From Tabrizicola sp. (lineage in GTDB: Bacteria > Pseudomonadota > Alphaproteobacteria > Rhodobacterales > Rhodobacteraceae): a stretch of DNA of 64,000 bases. Both the position numbers and the translations under genes were made by a program. Position 1 is the stretch's first letter. Each line of letters starts with the position of its first letter. The notes beneath the pieces were generated by a model that saw nothing but the letters and a program-made list of their open reading frames with translations, was not told the origin of the DNA and ran no database searches. Location of the stretch: positions 1 through 64,000 of the forward strand of contig JALOTD010000027.1 in assembly GCA_025458105.1 (NCBI GenBank), in the 5' to 3' direction. This document shows positions 7,544 to 16,571 of this stretch, piece by piece.

Positions 7544-10108
7544 TCAGCCCGCCGCCAGCATCCGCTCGACCATTTCCTGCAAGTCGCCACTCAGCCCCGG
7601 CGCGGCCAGGATCCGCGACAGTTCGGCCTTGGCCATCGCACGCCGCGCGGCATCATAGCGCGGCCAGGTCTCAAAAGCCGTGGACATCCGCGCCGCTGTC
7701 TGCGGGTTCAACGGGTCCAGCCGGATCAGCCAGTCGGCCACCAGCCGGTAGCCCGCGCCCGAGCGGTGGTGAAACCCGGCGTGGTTTGCCGACAAGGCCC
7801 CCACGACGGATCGGAACCGGTTGGGGTTCTTCCAGTCAAAATCCGCCCGCTGCGTCAGACGGTCGGTCACTTCCGCCGCCTCTCCCGGTTCGGCATGGGC
7901 GATCTGCAAGGCGAACCATTTGTCCATCACATTGCCATCGTGCCCCCAGCGCGCGGCGAAGGCCTCAAGCTCGGCCCGCCCCTCGCGCACATCCAGAAGC
8001 GCAGACAGCGCACCGATCTCTTCGGTCATGCTGGCCGCCTTGGCATAGGCTGCCGCCGCCAGCTTGCCGCCGTCCCGCCGAGTCAACAAGGCCAAAGCCG
8101 CCAGCCGCAGCGCCCGACGCCCGGCCTGAGCCGCCGAGGGCGTGAACGGCAGCCCGTCATCCAGCGCCTCGTACAGTTTCCGCAACCCGTCACCCAGCCG
8201 GATCGCCAGCGCCCCAACCATCTCGCGCCGGGCGGCATGGATCTTCGCAGGGTCCGGGATCCGGCCCATCGCATGGATCGTCTGCGCCATGTCGTCCTCG
8301 CCGGGAAGGCGCAGGCACAGCGCCCGGAAGGCCGGGTCCAGGCTTTCGTCAAACGTGACCGCCGCAACGGCATCCAGCCAGGCGCGGCTGGTGTCGGCGC
8401 CTTTCAGAACCATCTCGGCCATCACATCCTTGGCCAGGGCGCGCCCCGCTTCCCACTTGTTGAACGGGTCGGTGTCATGCGCCAAGAGAAAGGCGCGTTC
8501 CTCTGGCGGGGCCTTCCGCTCCAGCACCACCGGTGCCGAAAACCCGCGCAGGATCGACGGGATCGGCCGCGCCGCCAGCCCCTCGAAGCGGAAGGACTGC
8601 TTGACCTCCGTCATCTCCAGCATGGTCGTCGGCAGCACTTCGTCCCCGTTCGGGTTCAGAAGCCCAAGGTTGATCGGAATGACCTTAGGGTCCTTCTTCG
8701 GCTGACCTGGCGTGGCCGGATTGATTTGCGTGAAGGTCAATGTGTAGACCCCGTCCTCCCAGGCCTCTGCCACCTTCAGGGTCGGCGTCCCGGCTTGGCT
8801 GTACCACCGCTTGAACTGCGACAGATTACGTCCCGTCGTATCCTCGAATACCTTCAACCAATCCTCGATCGTCGCGGCATCGCCATCATGCCGCTCAAAG
8901 TAAAGATTCAGCGCCCGCTTGTAGGCCTTGTCGCCCACCAGCGTCTTCAGCATCCCGATCAGCTCGGCGCCCTTCTCGTAGACCGTGGCGGTATAGAAGT
9001 TGTTGATCTCGACAAAACTCTCAGGCCGCACGGGGTGCGCCAGGGGTCCTGCATCCTCGCGGAACTGGCGCGCGCGCAAGACCACCACATCCTCGATCCG
9101 CCGCACCGCTGCCGAGCGCATGTCGCCACTGAACTGATGGTCGCGGAACACCGTCAGTCCTTCCTTCAGACAGAGCTGGAACCAGTCTCGGCAGGTGATC
9201 CGGTTTCCGGTCCAGTTGTGGAAATACTCATGCGCGATGATCGCCTCGATTCGTGCGAAGTCCTCGTCTGTCGCGGTTTCCGGACTGGCCAGCACATAAC
9301 GGCTGTTGAAGATGTTCAGCCCCTTGTTCTCCATCGCGCCCATGTTGAAATCGTCCACCGCAACGATGTTGAAGACCGCCAAGTCATATTCGCGACCGTA
9401 GACTTCCTCCTCCCACTTCATCGACCGCACCAGACTGTCCAGCGCATAGGCGCAACGGCCCTCATCGCCGGGCCTGACCCAGATGTTCAGCGCCACTTTC
9501 CGGCCCGAGAAGGTGCGGAACCGGTCCGACCGCGCCCTCAGGTCCCCCGCGACCAGCGCGAACAGATAGGCGGGCTTGGGCCAGGGATCGTCCCATTCGG
9601 CCCAGCCCTTGCCCTTGCCCAACGGGTTGCCGTTCGACAACAGAACCGGCAGGTTCGCCTCGATCCGCACCTTGAACCGAGCCATGACGTCCGGGCGATC
9701 CGGGTAATAGGTGATCTTGCGGAACCCTTCCGCCTCGCACTGGGTGCAATACATGCCTTTCGACATGTACAGCCCCTCCAGCGCCGTATTCGCCTCCGGC
9801 GCGATCTCGACCTCGGTCTCCACCACGAACGGACCGCCTGGCAGGTCCTTGGCCCGGATCGTCAGTCCGGTGGCATCAAGCTTTGGCGATACCGGCTGTC
9901 CATCAAGCGTGAGGGACACCAGCTTCAAACCCTCGCCATCCAGCCGCAACGCGTGCCGTCCAGGCCGCGCCGGGTTGGGTCGCATCTCAAGTCGCGCCTG
10001 AACGCGGGTTGCCTTCGGATCCAGCCGGAAGGTCAGCGCCACGCGATCCACGCAATGCGTGAAGGGCTGGTAGTCGGCAAGATACACGGTCTTCGGCGCA
10101 CTGGACAT
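7544..10108 (-). CDS. pepN: Aminopeptidase N (M1 family)
   Basis: This 854-aa enzyme is a zinc metallopeptidase that removes N-terminal residues from peptides in the cytosol. The exopeptidase motif GAMEN is at residues 257-261 and the zinc-binding HEYFH at 293-297 (H293, E294, H297), with the third ligand E316 in LKEGLTVF. The C-terminal helical domain of the E. coli PepN type (DUF3458) follows. I trimmed 20 residues from the longest frame: the start at 10108 has AGGGAG 7 bases upstream, and homologues begin near KTVYLADYQPF. It is divergent from the photolyase gene, sharing a 108-base intergenic region. Confidence 0.95.
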   Translation of the reverse strand: MSSAPKTVYLADYQPFTHCVDRVALTFRLDPKATRVQARLEMRPNPARPGRHALRLDGEGLKLVSLTLDGQPVSPKLDATGLTIRAKDLPGGPFVVETEVEIAPEANTALEGLYMSKGMYCTQCEAEGFRKITYYPDRPDVMARFKVRIEANLPVLLSNGNPLGKGKGWAEWDDPWPKPAYLFALVAGDLRARSDRFRTFSGRKVALNIWVRPGDEGRCAYALDSLVRSMKWEEEVYGREYDLAVFNIVAVDDFNMGAMENKGLNIFNSRYVLASPETATDEDFARIEAIIAHEYFHNWTGNRITCRDWFQLCLKEGLTVFRDHQFSGDMRSAAVRRIEDVVVLRARQFREDAGPLAHPVRPESFVEINNFYTATVYEKGAELIGMLKTLVGDKAYKRALNLYFERHDGDAATIEDWLKVFEDTTGRNLSQFKRWYSQAGTPTLKVAEAWEDGVYTLTFTQINPATPGQPKKDPKVIPINLGLLNPNGDEVLPTTMLEMTEVKQSFRFEGLAARPIPSILRGFSAPVVLERKAPPEERAFLLAHDTDPFNKWEAGRALAKDVMAEMVLKGADTSRAWLDAVAAVTFDESLDPAFRALCLRLPGEDDMAQTIHAMGRIPDPAKIHAARREMVGALAIRLGDGLRKLYEALDDGLPFTPSAAQAGRRALRLAALALLTRRDGGKLAAAAYAKAASMTEEIGALSALLDVREGRAELEAFAARWGHDGNVMDKWFALQIAHAEPGEAAEVTDRLTQRADFDWKNPNRFRSVVGALSANHAGFHHRSGAGYRLVADWLIRLDPLNPQTAARMSTAFETWPRYDAARRAMAKAELSRILAAPGLSGDLQEMVERMLAAG

Positions 10109-10216
10109 GCAAAGCTCCCTTTGCACACAAGCTAAGCCCTTGCCCCAAGTGTGCAAGTGGCCCGTCACCGCAATGGGTGCTTTACGAATCTCACGCGTCC
10201 GCTACATCTATGTTCC

Positions 10217-11719
10217 ATGAATGTTCTCGTCTGGCTCAAACGCGACCTGCGCACCCACGACCACCCGGCGCTGACCCTGGCCGCAGGGCTTGGCCCGGTG
10301 CTGCCGGTCTTCATCGTCGAACCTTCTGTCTGGTCCGGCCCAGACGCTTCGGCCCGGCAATGGGCCTTCGTCGCCGAAAGCCTTGGCGATCTGCGCGACG
10401 AGCTGGCCAGCCGTCAGCTTCCCCTCGTCATCCGCGTGGGCGAAGCGGTCGAGGTGCTGGACCGCCTGACCCGCCGGCACCACATCGCCCGCATCGTCAG
10501 CCATGAAGAGACCGGGAACCTCTCCACTTACGCCCGTGACCGCGCTGTCGCCGCCTGGGCGAAGGGTGCAGGCATCCCGTGGACGGAACTTCCCCAGTGC
10601 GGCGTGACCCGGCGCTTGCCCGACCGCGACGGCTGGGCCGCCCGGCGCGATGGCTTCATGGCGCTGCCCGCTCTCCCCGTCCCGGCGGCAACAGCCATCC
10701 CCGGCGTCGAACCTGGCCAAATCCCGACCGCACGTTCCCTGAAACTGGCTGCGGCCCCCTGCCCGCACCGACAGTTGGGCGGCCGCCAGCGCGGGCTTGA
10801 TCTCCTCGACAGTTTCCTGCTGAAACGGGGCGAACCCTACCGCAGCGCCATGTCCTCGCCCCTTTCGGCCGAGCGCGCCTGTTCCCGCCTTTCGCCGCAC
10901 CTCGCCTGGGGCACGCTCAGCTTGCGCGAGGTCGTCCAGGCCACCTCCGCCCGCCAGTCGAACCGCCCCGGCGGTCGCTGGGGCGGGTCCTTTTCCAGTT
11001 TTCAGTCCCGCCTCGCCTGGCGTGACCACTTCATGCAAAAGCTGGAAGACCAGCCCTCGATCGAGATCCGCGATCTGCATCCCCTGGCCATCCTGCGCCC
11101 CCGCGACAGCGACGCCGCGCGCCTGACCGCCTGGAGAAACGGCGAAACGGGCCTGCCGTTCCTGGACGCCTGCCTGCGCTATCTGGCTGCCACCGGCTGG
11201 CTGAACTTCCGCATGCGGGCGATGGTGACTTCGGTCGCCTCCTACCACCTCTGGCTCGACTGGCGCGTGACCGGCCAGCACCTCGCCCGGCAGTTCACCG
11301 ACTATGAACCCGGCATCCATTGGCCTCAGGTGCAGATGCAGTCGGGCACGACCGGCATCAACATTCCCCGCATCTACAACCCGGTGAAGCAGGGCCAGGA
11401 CCAGGACCCTGCCGGCACCTTCACCCGCCGCTGGCTGCCCGAGCTTGCCCCGGTCCCCGACGCCTTCCTGCACGAGCCCTGGAAATGGCCCGAGGCGCGG
11501 CGCCTTCTGGGCTACCGCTACCCCGAGCCCATCGTGGATGTGGCCGCCGCCGCGCGGGCCGCACGAGACGCGATCTGGACCGCCCGAAAGGCGCCGGGCT
11601 TTGCCGGAACGGCCGCCCAGATCGTCCAGCGCCATGCCAGCCGCGCCGATCCCCGCTTTGTCAACGACCGGACGCCTCGCCGCAAAGGTCCGACAGCCCA
11701 ACTGACCCTGGACCTTTAG
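10217..11719 (+). CDS. Photolyase/cryptochrome family protein
   Basis: This 500-aa flavoprotein has an N-terminal antenna-type Rossmann domain (starting MNVLVWLKRDLRTHDHPAL) and a C-terminal helical FAD-binding domain. Diagnostic blocks are RLAWRDHFMQKLED, TGLPFLDACLRYLAATGWLN, RMRAMVTSVASYHLWLDWR, and QMQSGTTGINIPRIYNPVKQ followed by RRWLPELA. It could repair UV-induced pyrimidine dimers or act as a blue-light sensor; the sequence does not settle which. The ATG at 10217 begins at the canonical NVLVWLKRDLR start, so the upstream in-frame extension to 10151 is rejected. The next gene encodes a DUF2256 zinc-ribbon protein, a recurrent companion of this family. Confidence 0.88.
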   Translation: MNVLVWLKRDLRTHDHPALTLAAGLGPVLPVFIVEPSVWSGPDASARQWAFVAESLGDLRDELASRQLPLVIRVGEAVEVLDRLTRRHHIARIVSHEETGNLSTYARDRAVAAWAKGAGIPWTELPQCGVTRRLPDRDGWAARRDGFMALPALPVPAATAIPGVEPGQIPTARSLKLAAAPCPHRQLGGRQRGLDLLDSFLLKRGEPYRSAMSSPLSAERACSRLSPHLAWGTLSLREVVQATSARQSNRPGGRWGGSFSSFQSRLAWRDHFMQKLEDQPSIEIRDLHPLAILRPRDSDAARLTAWRNGETGLPFLDACLRYLAATGWLNFRMRAMVTSVASYHLWLDWRVTGQHLARQFTDYEPGIHWPQVQMQSGTTGINIPRIYNPVKQGQDQDPAGTFTRRWLPELAPVPDAFLHEPWKWPEARRLLGYRYPEPIVDVAAAARAARDAIWTARKAPGFAGTAAQIVQRHASRADPRFVNDRTPRRKGPTAQLTLDL

Positions 11720-11935
11720 GTGAGCCGCACCATCTGCTTAATGGCCCTTTGTCTATGCACGCGTAGAGACGGAAGGAAGACACAAGGAAGACGGAAGAAA
11801 GACGCTGAAAATGCTAGCCGGACCTTGGATTAACACAGCATTCCCAAGCACTTTGCGCGCGGTCTTAATCCCCCATCGCGTCGGTCTGCCCCCGTTGCGC
11901 CGCCCCAGCTTTAACCCTCCATTCAGGATCACCCC

Positions 11936-12100
11936 ATGCCGCGCGGCGTAAAGAAGCAGGACCTGCCGCAAAAGACATGCGTTACGTGCGGCAAACCCTT
12001 CACCTGGCGAAAGAAATGGGAAAAGGTCTGGGACGAGGTGCGCTATTGCTCTGATCGCTGCCGCACCGGGCGGGGGACGATTTCTTCAAAGAAATCGTAA
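11936..12100 (+). CDS. DUF2256 small zinc-ribbon protein
   Basis: This 54-aa basic protein begins [20 protein letters not shown] and contains [20 protein letters not shown], the defining DUF2256 core, with two Cys pairs (C15-x2-C18 and C38-x3-C42) that should bind one zinc. Translation was done by hand. An AGGA motif lies about 8 bases before the ATG. DUF2256 genes are often found beside photolyase/cryptochrome genes, as here, but the role is unknown. Its last seven codons lie inside the first of three stacked palindromes, so gene end and hairpin are fused. Confidence 0.85.
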   Translation: MPRGVKKQDLPQKTCVTCGKPFTWRKKWEKVWDEVRYCSDRCRTGRGTISSKKS

Positions 12101-12143
12101 CGGAGCCTTTGAAGGCTCCGGACCGGAATTTTGAAAATTCCGG
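12077..12143. repeat. Three stacked palindromes, probable bidirectional terminator or dispersed repeat
   Basis: Three near-perfect inverted repeats sit 2 bases apart. First, ACGATTTCTT (12077-12086) pairs with AAGAAATCGT (12089-12098) around CA. Second, CGGAGCCTT (12101-12109) pairs with AAGGCTCCG (12112-12120) around TG. Third, CCGGAATTTT (12123-12132) pairs with AAAATTCCGG (12134-12143) around one G. The first overlaps the end of the DUF2256 gene, and the convergent SRPBCC gene stops at 12151. All three centres are TTCAAA/TTTGAA-like. The position between converging genes suggests transcription termination. The regular design suggests a mobile or repeated palindromic unit. Confidence 0.8.
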
Positions 12144-12150
12144 GACTGCG

Positions 12151-13029
12151 TCACTCTGCCTGGACAGACAGCGCCAGCTTGCCCAGCGTCTGCAGACCCA
12201 GTTCAACAGCCCCGAAGCCCTTGGCATCATTGAACTCTTCCGCAGTTGCAAAGACCATTCCCAGCGTCACCTTGGTCGCCCCGTCCATCTCGGCGAAACT
12301 GGCCCAGGCATCCGCATGCTTCGGTCCGTTCTCCCCCCAGTGCAGCGTGTAATCCAGCCGTGCCCCGGGGATCACCGCGCCGTACTTGTGGTGGTTGGGA
12401 AAGACCGTCCCGTCGGGGGCGATCATGTCGAACACCCATTCCCCCCCGGCGCGCAGGTCTATCCGACTGGTCTTACAGGAAAAACCGTCCGGCCCCCACC
12501 ATTTGGGCAGAGTCTCGGGGTTCATCCAGGCCCCCCAGATCACCGAGGCCGGCGCGCGGATCACGCGCTCCAGCACCATCGTCCGTTCGGCCACGCCCGC
12601 AAGGTTGCCGACGCCTGCATCGAACCCTTGGCGATACCCTTGCTCCATGTCGCCGAACAGCGACGACAGTTGCACCGTCACCGCGATCCGGCTGCCCGAC
12701 CCCTCCTCGGCAAAGCCCGCCGTCACCAGCGCTGCGGACTGTCTAACTCCTTCTACGGAAACGACTTCATAGCCGACGCTCACCCGCTCAGGCTGCATCT
12801 CCAGCCAGCCCGCCTCGACCCGGACATCCGGCTGTCCCGCGACCTTGCACAGCGACACCTCACGCCCGCCAACCTTGCTGTCGGCCTCCAGAAACTCCAC
12901 CACAACCCCAGGGGCGGGAGAGGCCCAGACCGCCCGCGCCGCCGGAGCCGTCCAGGCCTGCCAAAGGGCCGAAACGGGGGCCGCAACCTTGCGCTCGAAG
13001 GTCAGCGTGGCGGTACGAGGCGCGGTCAA
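12151..13029 (-). CDS. Two-domain SRPBCC (AHSA1-like) protein
   Basis: This 292-aa cytosolic protein carries two START-like SRPBCC domains in tandem. The first (about residues 5-140) starts LTFERKVAAPVSALWQAWTA. The second (about 148-290) starts MVLERVIRAPASVIWGAWMN and has PKWWGPDGF and LRAGGEWVFDM, the AHSA1 landmarks. These domains form a hydrophobic ligand cavity; no ligand is known here. The start overlaps the stop of the upstream SRPBCC gene by 4 bases (ATGA), so the two are translationally coupled, and both follow an ArsR regulator in one operon. Confidence 0.85.
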   Translation of the reverse strand: MTAPRTATLTFERKVAAPVSALWQAWTAPAARAVWASPAPGVVVEFLEADSKVGGREVSLCKVAGQPDVRVEAGWLEMQPERVSVGYEVVSVEGVRQSAALVTAGFAEEGSGSRIAVTVQLSSLFGDMEQGYRQGFDAGVGNLAGVAERTMVLERVIRAPASVIWGAWMNPETLPKWWGPDGFSCKTSRIDLRAGGEWVFDMIAPDGTVFPNHHKYGAVIPGARLDYTLHWGENGPKHADAWASFAEMDGATKVTLGMVFATAEEFNDAKGFGAVELGLQTLGKLALSVQAE

Positions 13030-13493
13030 CTCAGCCCCTGCGCATAGGCCTCAAGCTGCGTCGCAACCGTGCCCCAGCCGTCGAAAAAGCCCATATCCTT
13101 GTGGGCCTTGGCCGTATCAGGGCTGCGGTGACGGGCGATGGCGGTGTACTTGGTGCGTCCCCCGCCGAGGTCTTCAAAGGTCACAATCGCGGTCATGAAC
13201 GGCTCGGGCGCCGGTTTCCAGCCCACCGAATAGGCATCCGTGAAGACCAGCTTTTCGTTCGGGATCACTTCCAGATAGACCCCGTTGTTCTCCATGATGT
13301 TGCCGTCGACATCGAAGGTCGTGTTGCAGGCCCCGCCCGGCCGCACGTCGAGTTCACATTTCGTAACCTTGTGTGGCTTAGGAACGAACCAGTTCACCAG
13401 ATGCTCGGGTGTCGTCCAGCACATGTACAGGACCTCGCGCGGGGCGTTCAGTTCGCGCTCCAGGACAAGGTCAAGCTCGGGGTCAAGATTCAT
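13026..13493 (-). CDS. SRPBCC family protein (AHSA1-like)
   Basis: This 155-aa single-domain AHSA1-type protein begins MNLDPELDLVLERELNAPRE and has VLYMCWTTPEHLVNWFVPKP, ELDVRPGGACNTTF and GGGRTKYTAIARHRS, all typical of the family (residues 10-150). It lies between an ArsR gene (11-base overlap) and a two-domain SRPBCC gene (4-base overlap). In known ArsR-SRPBCC modules the regulator controls the SRPBCC gene; the physiological ligand is generally unknown. Confidence 0.88.
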   Translation of the reverse strand: MNLDPELDLVLERELNAPREVLYMCWTTPEHLVNWFVPKPHKVTKCELDVRPGGACNTTFDVDGNIMENNGVYLEVIPNEKLVFTDAYSVGWKPAPEPFMTAIVTFEDLGGGRTKYTAIARHRSPDTAKAHKDMGFFDGWGTVATQLEAYAQGLS

Positions 13494-13830
13494 CGGTCCG
13501 GTCCTTCATCAGCGTCATCACGTAGTCGTCCAGTCGGTCCAGCCGCGCCTCCCAGATCTTGCGCTGCTCCTCCAGCCAGTCGCGCATGGGCGCCAGCGCC
13601 TGGGGCTGAAAGGCACAGGACCGGACGCGACCGTCCTTCTGGGTGGTCACCAGTCCCGCCTCCTCCAGCACCGAAAGATGCCGCATCACCGTGGGCAGGC
13701 GCAGCCCGGTCGGCGCGGCCAGTTCGGTCACCGCAGCCGGCCCTCGCGCAAGGCGCGTCAACATCATCCGCCGCGTCGGGTCGGACAGGGCATGAAACAG
13801 GTGGTCAAGGGTCGGATCATGCTTAGCCAT
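13483..13830 (-). CDS. ArsR-family transcriptional regulator
   Basis: This 115-aa winged-helix protein starts MAKHDPTLDHLFHALSDPTR, then RMMLTRLARGPAAVTELAAP, and LPTVMRHLSVLEEAGLVTTQ as the recognition helix (about residues 45-65), ending in KIWEARLDRLDDYVMTL. It lacks the ELCVC metal-binding motif of ArsR/SmtB sensors, so it is a non-metal member of the type paired with SRPBCC proteins. The ATG at 13830 is preferred to an upstream TTG at 13881. A short inverted repeat TTAGC/GCTAA at 13823-13838 covers the start codon and could be its own operator. Confidence 0.85.
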   Translation of the reverse strand: MAKHDPTLDHLFHALSDPTRRMMLTRLARGPAAVTELAAPTGLRLPTVMRHLSVLEEAGLVTTQKDGRVRSCAFQPQALAPMRDWLEEQRKIWEARLDRLDDYVMTLMKDRTDES

Positions 13831-14033
13831 ACCGCTAACAAACCATCCGGCGCCGAGTCGCACAAGGGCAAACTTAGCCAACCGACAAAGTTTTTACCTT
13901 CCGGTTTTCGCGACAAGTGATATTCGGCATTGCTTGAAATTCTGCCCCGGCTTTCCTTGCCGTCCCCCGGCCCCGTCCGATATTGTGTGCCATAGCATAC
14001 AGACCGCCCCCAGGGCCCCAAGGAGGACAAGCG

Positions 14034-16143
14034 ATGACCAAGCGTCTGGATCGTGCGGGGCTTCAGGTCGATGCCGTGCTGACCCGCTTCATCGAGGACG
14101 AGGCGCTGCCCGGCACCGGGATCGCCACCCCAGCCTTCTGGGAGGGCTTTGCCACCCTGCTGCGCGACTTCGCCCCGCAGAACCGCGCGCTTCTGGCCCG
14201 GCGCGAGGACTTGCAGGCGCAGATCGACGCCTGGCACGTCGCGCAGCGCGGCCAGCCGCATGACCATGCCGCCTACAAATCCTTTCTGGCCGGGATCGGT
14301 TACCTTCTGCCCGAAGGCCCTAATTTCACGATCGAAACCACCCAGGTCGATCCCGAGATCGCCAAGGTCGCGGGGCCCCAGCTGGTGGTGCCGATCACCA
14401 ACGCCCGCTATGCCCTGAACGCCGCCAACGCCCGCTGGGGCAGCCTGTACGACTGCCTCTTTGGAACGGATGCGATGGGGTCCCTGCCCCCCTCGGGTGG
14501 GTATGAGCGGGGTCGCGGCGCGCGGGTGATCGCTCGGGCGCGGGTGTTCCTGGATGAGGCCTTTCCCATTACCGGGACGTCTCATGCCGACGTCCGGCGC
14601 TATGTGGTGAAGGACGGGCAGCTTCTGGTCGACGACCTGCCGCTGGCGCAGCCCGAGAAGTTCGCGGGCTACCGCGGCAACCCAAAGGCGCCGGACGCAA
14701 TTCTTCTCAGAAACAATGGGTTGCATGTCGAGCTCGTCTTCGACAGGGCGCATTTCATCGGCTCGCGCGATCAGGCGCTTTTGGCCGACGTGCAGCTGGA
14801 AAGTGCCTTGACGGCGATCATGGACTGCGAGGATTCGGTCGCTTGCGTCGATGCCGAGGACAAGGTCGGGGCCTATCGGAACTGGCTTGGGCTGATGAAG
14901 GGCACCCTCTCCGAGACCTTCGAGAAGGGCGGCCGCCAAGTCGAGCGGCGGCTGGCGGCGGACCGGGAGTACCTGGACCCGATGGGCAGCCCCTTCACAC
15001 TGAAGGGCCGCGCGTTGATGTGGATCAGGAACGTCGGCCATCTGATGACCAATCCGGCTATCCTGTTGCCCGACGGGTCGGAGGTGCCCGAGGGATTGAT
15101 GGACGCGATGGTTACGGTGGCCATCGCGCTGCATGACCTGAAGAAGACGGAAGGCATGCGGAACTCGGTCGAGGGCTCGGTCTATGTGGTGAAGCCGAAG
15201 ATGCACGGGCCGGAGGAGGTGGCCTTTGCGGATGCGGTGATGGCGCGGGTGGAGGAGGTGCTGGGGCTGCCCAAGGCGACGGTGAAGCTGGGGATCATGG
15301 ACGAGGAGCGGCGAACCTCGGTGAACCTGAAGGAGTGCATCCGGGCCGCAAAGGGGCGGGTTGCCTTCATCAACACCGGTTTCCTCGACCGGACCGGGGA
15401 CGAGATCCACACCAGCATGGAAGCGGGCCCCTTCAGCCGGAAGGACTTTATCAAGCGGAAGTCCTGGATCACGGCCTATGAGAACCTGAATGTGGATATC
15501 GGGCTGGAGTGTGGGTTGTCGGGGAAGGCCCAGATCGGCAAGGGGATGTGGGCGATGCCGGACCTGATGGCGGCGATGCTGGACGAGAAGATCGCCCATC
15601 CTCGCGCGGGGGCGAACACGGCCTGGGTTCCGTCGCCGACCGCGGCCACGCTTCACGCGCTCCACTACCACAAGGTCGACGTCTTCGCGGTGCATGCGCG
15701 GCTGGCGAAGGGGGGGCGGCGGGCGCATGTGGACGGGATCCTGGATATCCCGCTGGCCAGCTTCCGCGCCTGGTCCAAGGCCCAGGTGATGCGCGAGGTG
15801 GAGAACAACGCCCAAGGCATCCTGCTGTTCCAAGGTGCCGGACGTGAACGATGTCGGGCTGATGGAGGACCGGGCGACTTGCCGGATCTCGGCCCAGCAC
15901 ATCACGAACTGGCTACATCATGGGGTGGTGTCGGAGGCCGAGGTGATGGAGGCGATGCGGAAGATGGCGGCGGTGGTGGACCGGCAGAACTCCGGCGATC
16001 CCCTGTATCTGCCGATGGCCCCGGCCTTTCAGGGGGCGGCGTTTCAGGCGGCCTGTGACCTCGTCTTCAAGGGGCGGGAGCAGCCTTCGGGGTATACCGA
16101 GCCGCTCCTCCATGCCTGGCGGCTGCGGGTGAAAGCGGGGTGA
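14034..16143 (+). pseudogene. glcB: Malate synthase G, disrupted by a frameshifting deletion
   Basis: The gene encodes malate synthase G (glyoxylate + acetyl-CoA to malate; glyoxylate cycle). A strong AAGGAGG precedes the ATG at 14034. Family blocks are intact up to about residue 598: [39 protein letters not shown] and [16 protein letters not shown]-like [20 protein letters not shown]. At about 15822 the frame breaks. NNAQGIL continues into nonsense, while [17 protein letters not shown] resumes in the next frame and runs to the stop at 16143. Compared with known GlcB, about 12 residues (the GYVVRW region) are missing, which fits a deletion of 35 bases. It could be a genuine mutation or a sequencing/assembly error. 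Confidence 0.85.
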
Positions 16144-16159
16144 TGTCCACGCGTGGACA
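16144..16159. repeat. 16-bp perfect palindrome, copy 1
   Basis: TGTCCACGCGTGGACA directly abuts the glcB stop codon. The identical 16-mer occurs again at 51416-51431, downstream of glnA. A second exact copy of a given 16-mer in 64 kb is not expected by chance. It has no spacer and no T-tract, so it looks more like a protein-binding site or a dispersed palindromic motif than a terminator. Confidence 0.75.
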
Positions 16160-16571
16160 GACGATGCAGGTCTTTTGAAATCAATGGTTTGGTGGTGGAC
16201 ATTAGGGGATTGTTAACCCTCGCTTGCACGGTGGATTCGGGCGGTTTTCTTACGGAGCGGCTTCCGCCGCGAGCCCTTTGTCTCGTCGTCGGGCTTCGCC
16301 TCCTCCTCGGGCGTTGGGGGCGCTTTCCCGCCCGATCCAAAGAGAATACGTGCAAAAGGGAAAGTCCAACACGGCTTGCGCCCGACCGGTCGTACAGGGC
16401 GCGACCCGGCGGGGTCAAGGGAAGGGGCGTCGTCGACCCGCCCCCAGCCAGGGTGCCGGCCCCGCCGTAGACCAGCAGGTCTTGACACAACTCCACCGCC
16501 AAGAGAGCGAGGGCCATCTTGCTGTTGCAAGGCTGCGCGGTCGCCGTCGGCAGCCCGGGAAGAGAGCGCAA
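16160..16571. other. 412-base stretch without a confident gene
   Basis: I see no confident gene here. A minus-strand frame (16213-16530, 105 aa) ends in a plausible charged tail (PPTPEEEAKPDDETKGSRRK) ahead of a stop at 16213, but its N-terminal half is low-complexity and no Shine-Dalgarno marks a start. A second minus-strand frame in the same stretch (beginning MALALLAVELCQDLLVYGG) is equally weak. They could be two pieces of one small, frameshifted gene. The plus strand carries only the leader of the DUF1963 gene. Confidence 0.4.

Noticed and set aside
7766-10135. 789-codon plus-strand frame opposite pepN
   Set aside because: It is antisense to a fully recognisable PepN with all catalytic motifs; its composition (Arg/Gln/Pro-rich, no domain) is that of a GC-rich shadow frame.
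13823-13838. TTAGC/GCTAA inverted repeat at the ArsR start as a firm operator
   Set aside because: The arms are only 5 bases, and one copy is weak evidence; it is mentioned in the gene entry only.
13764-15905. 713-codon minus-strand frame opposite glcB and the ArsR gene
   Set aside because: It runs across several real genes, and its His/Arg/Pro-rich translation has no family features.
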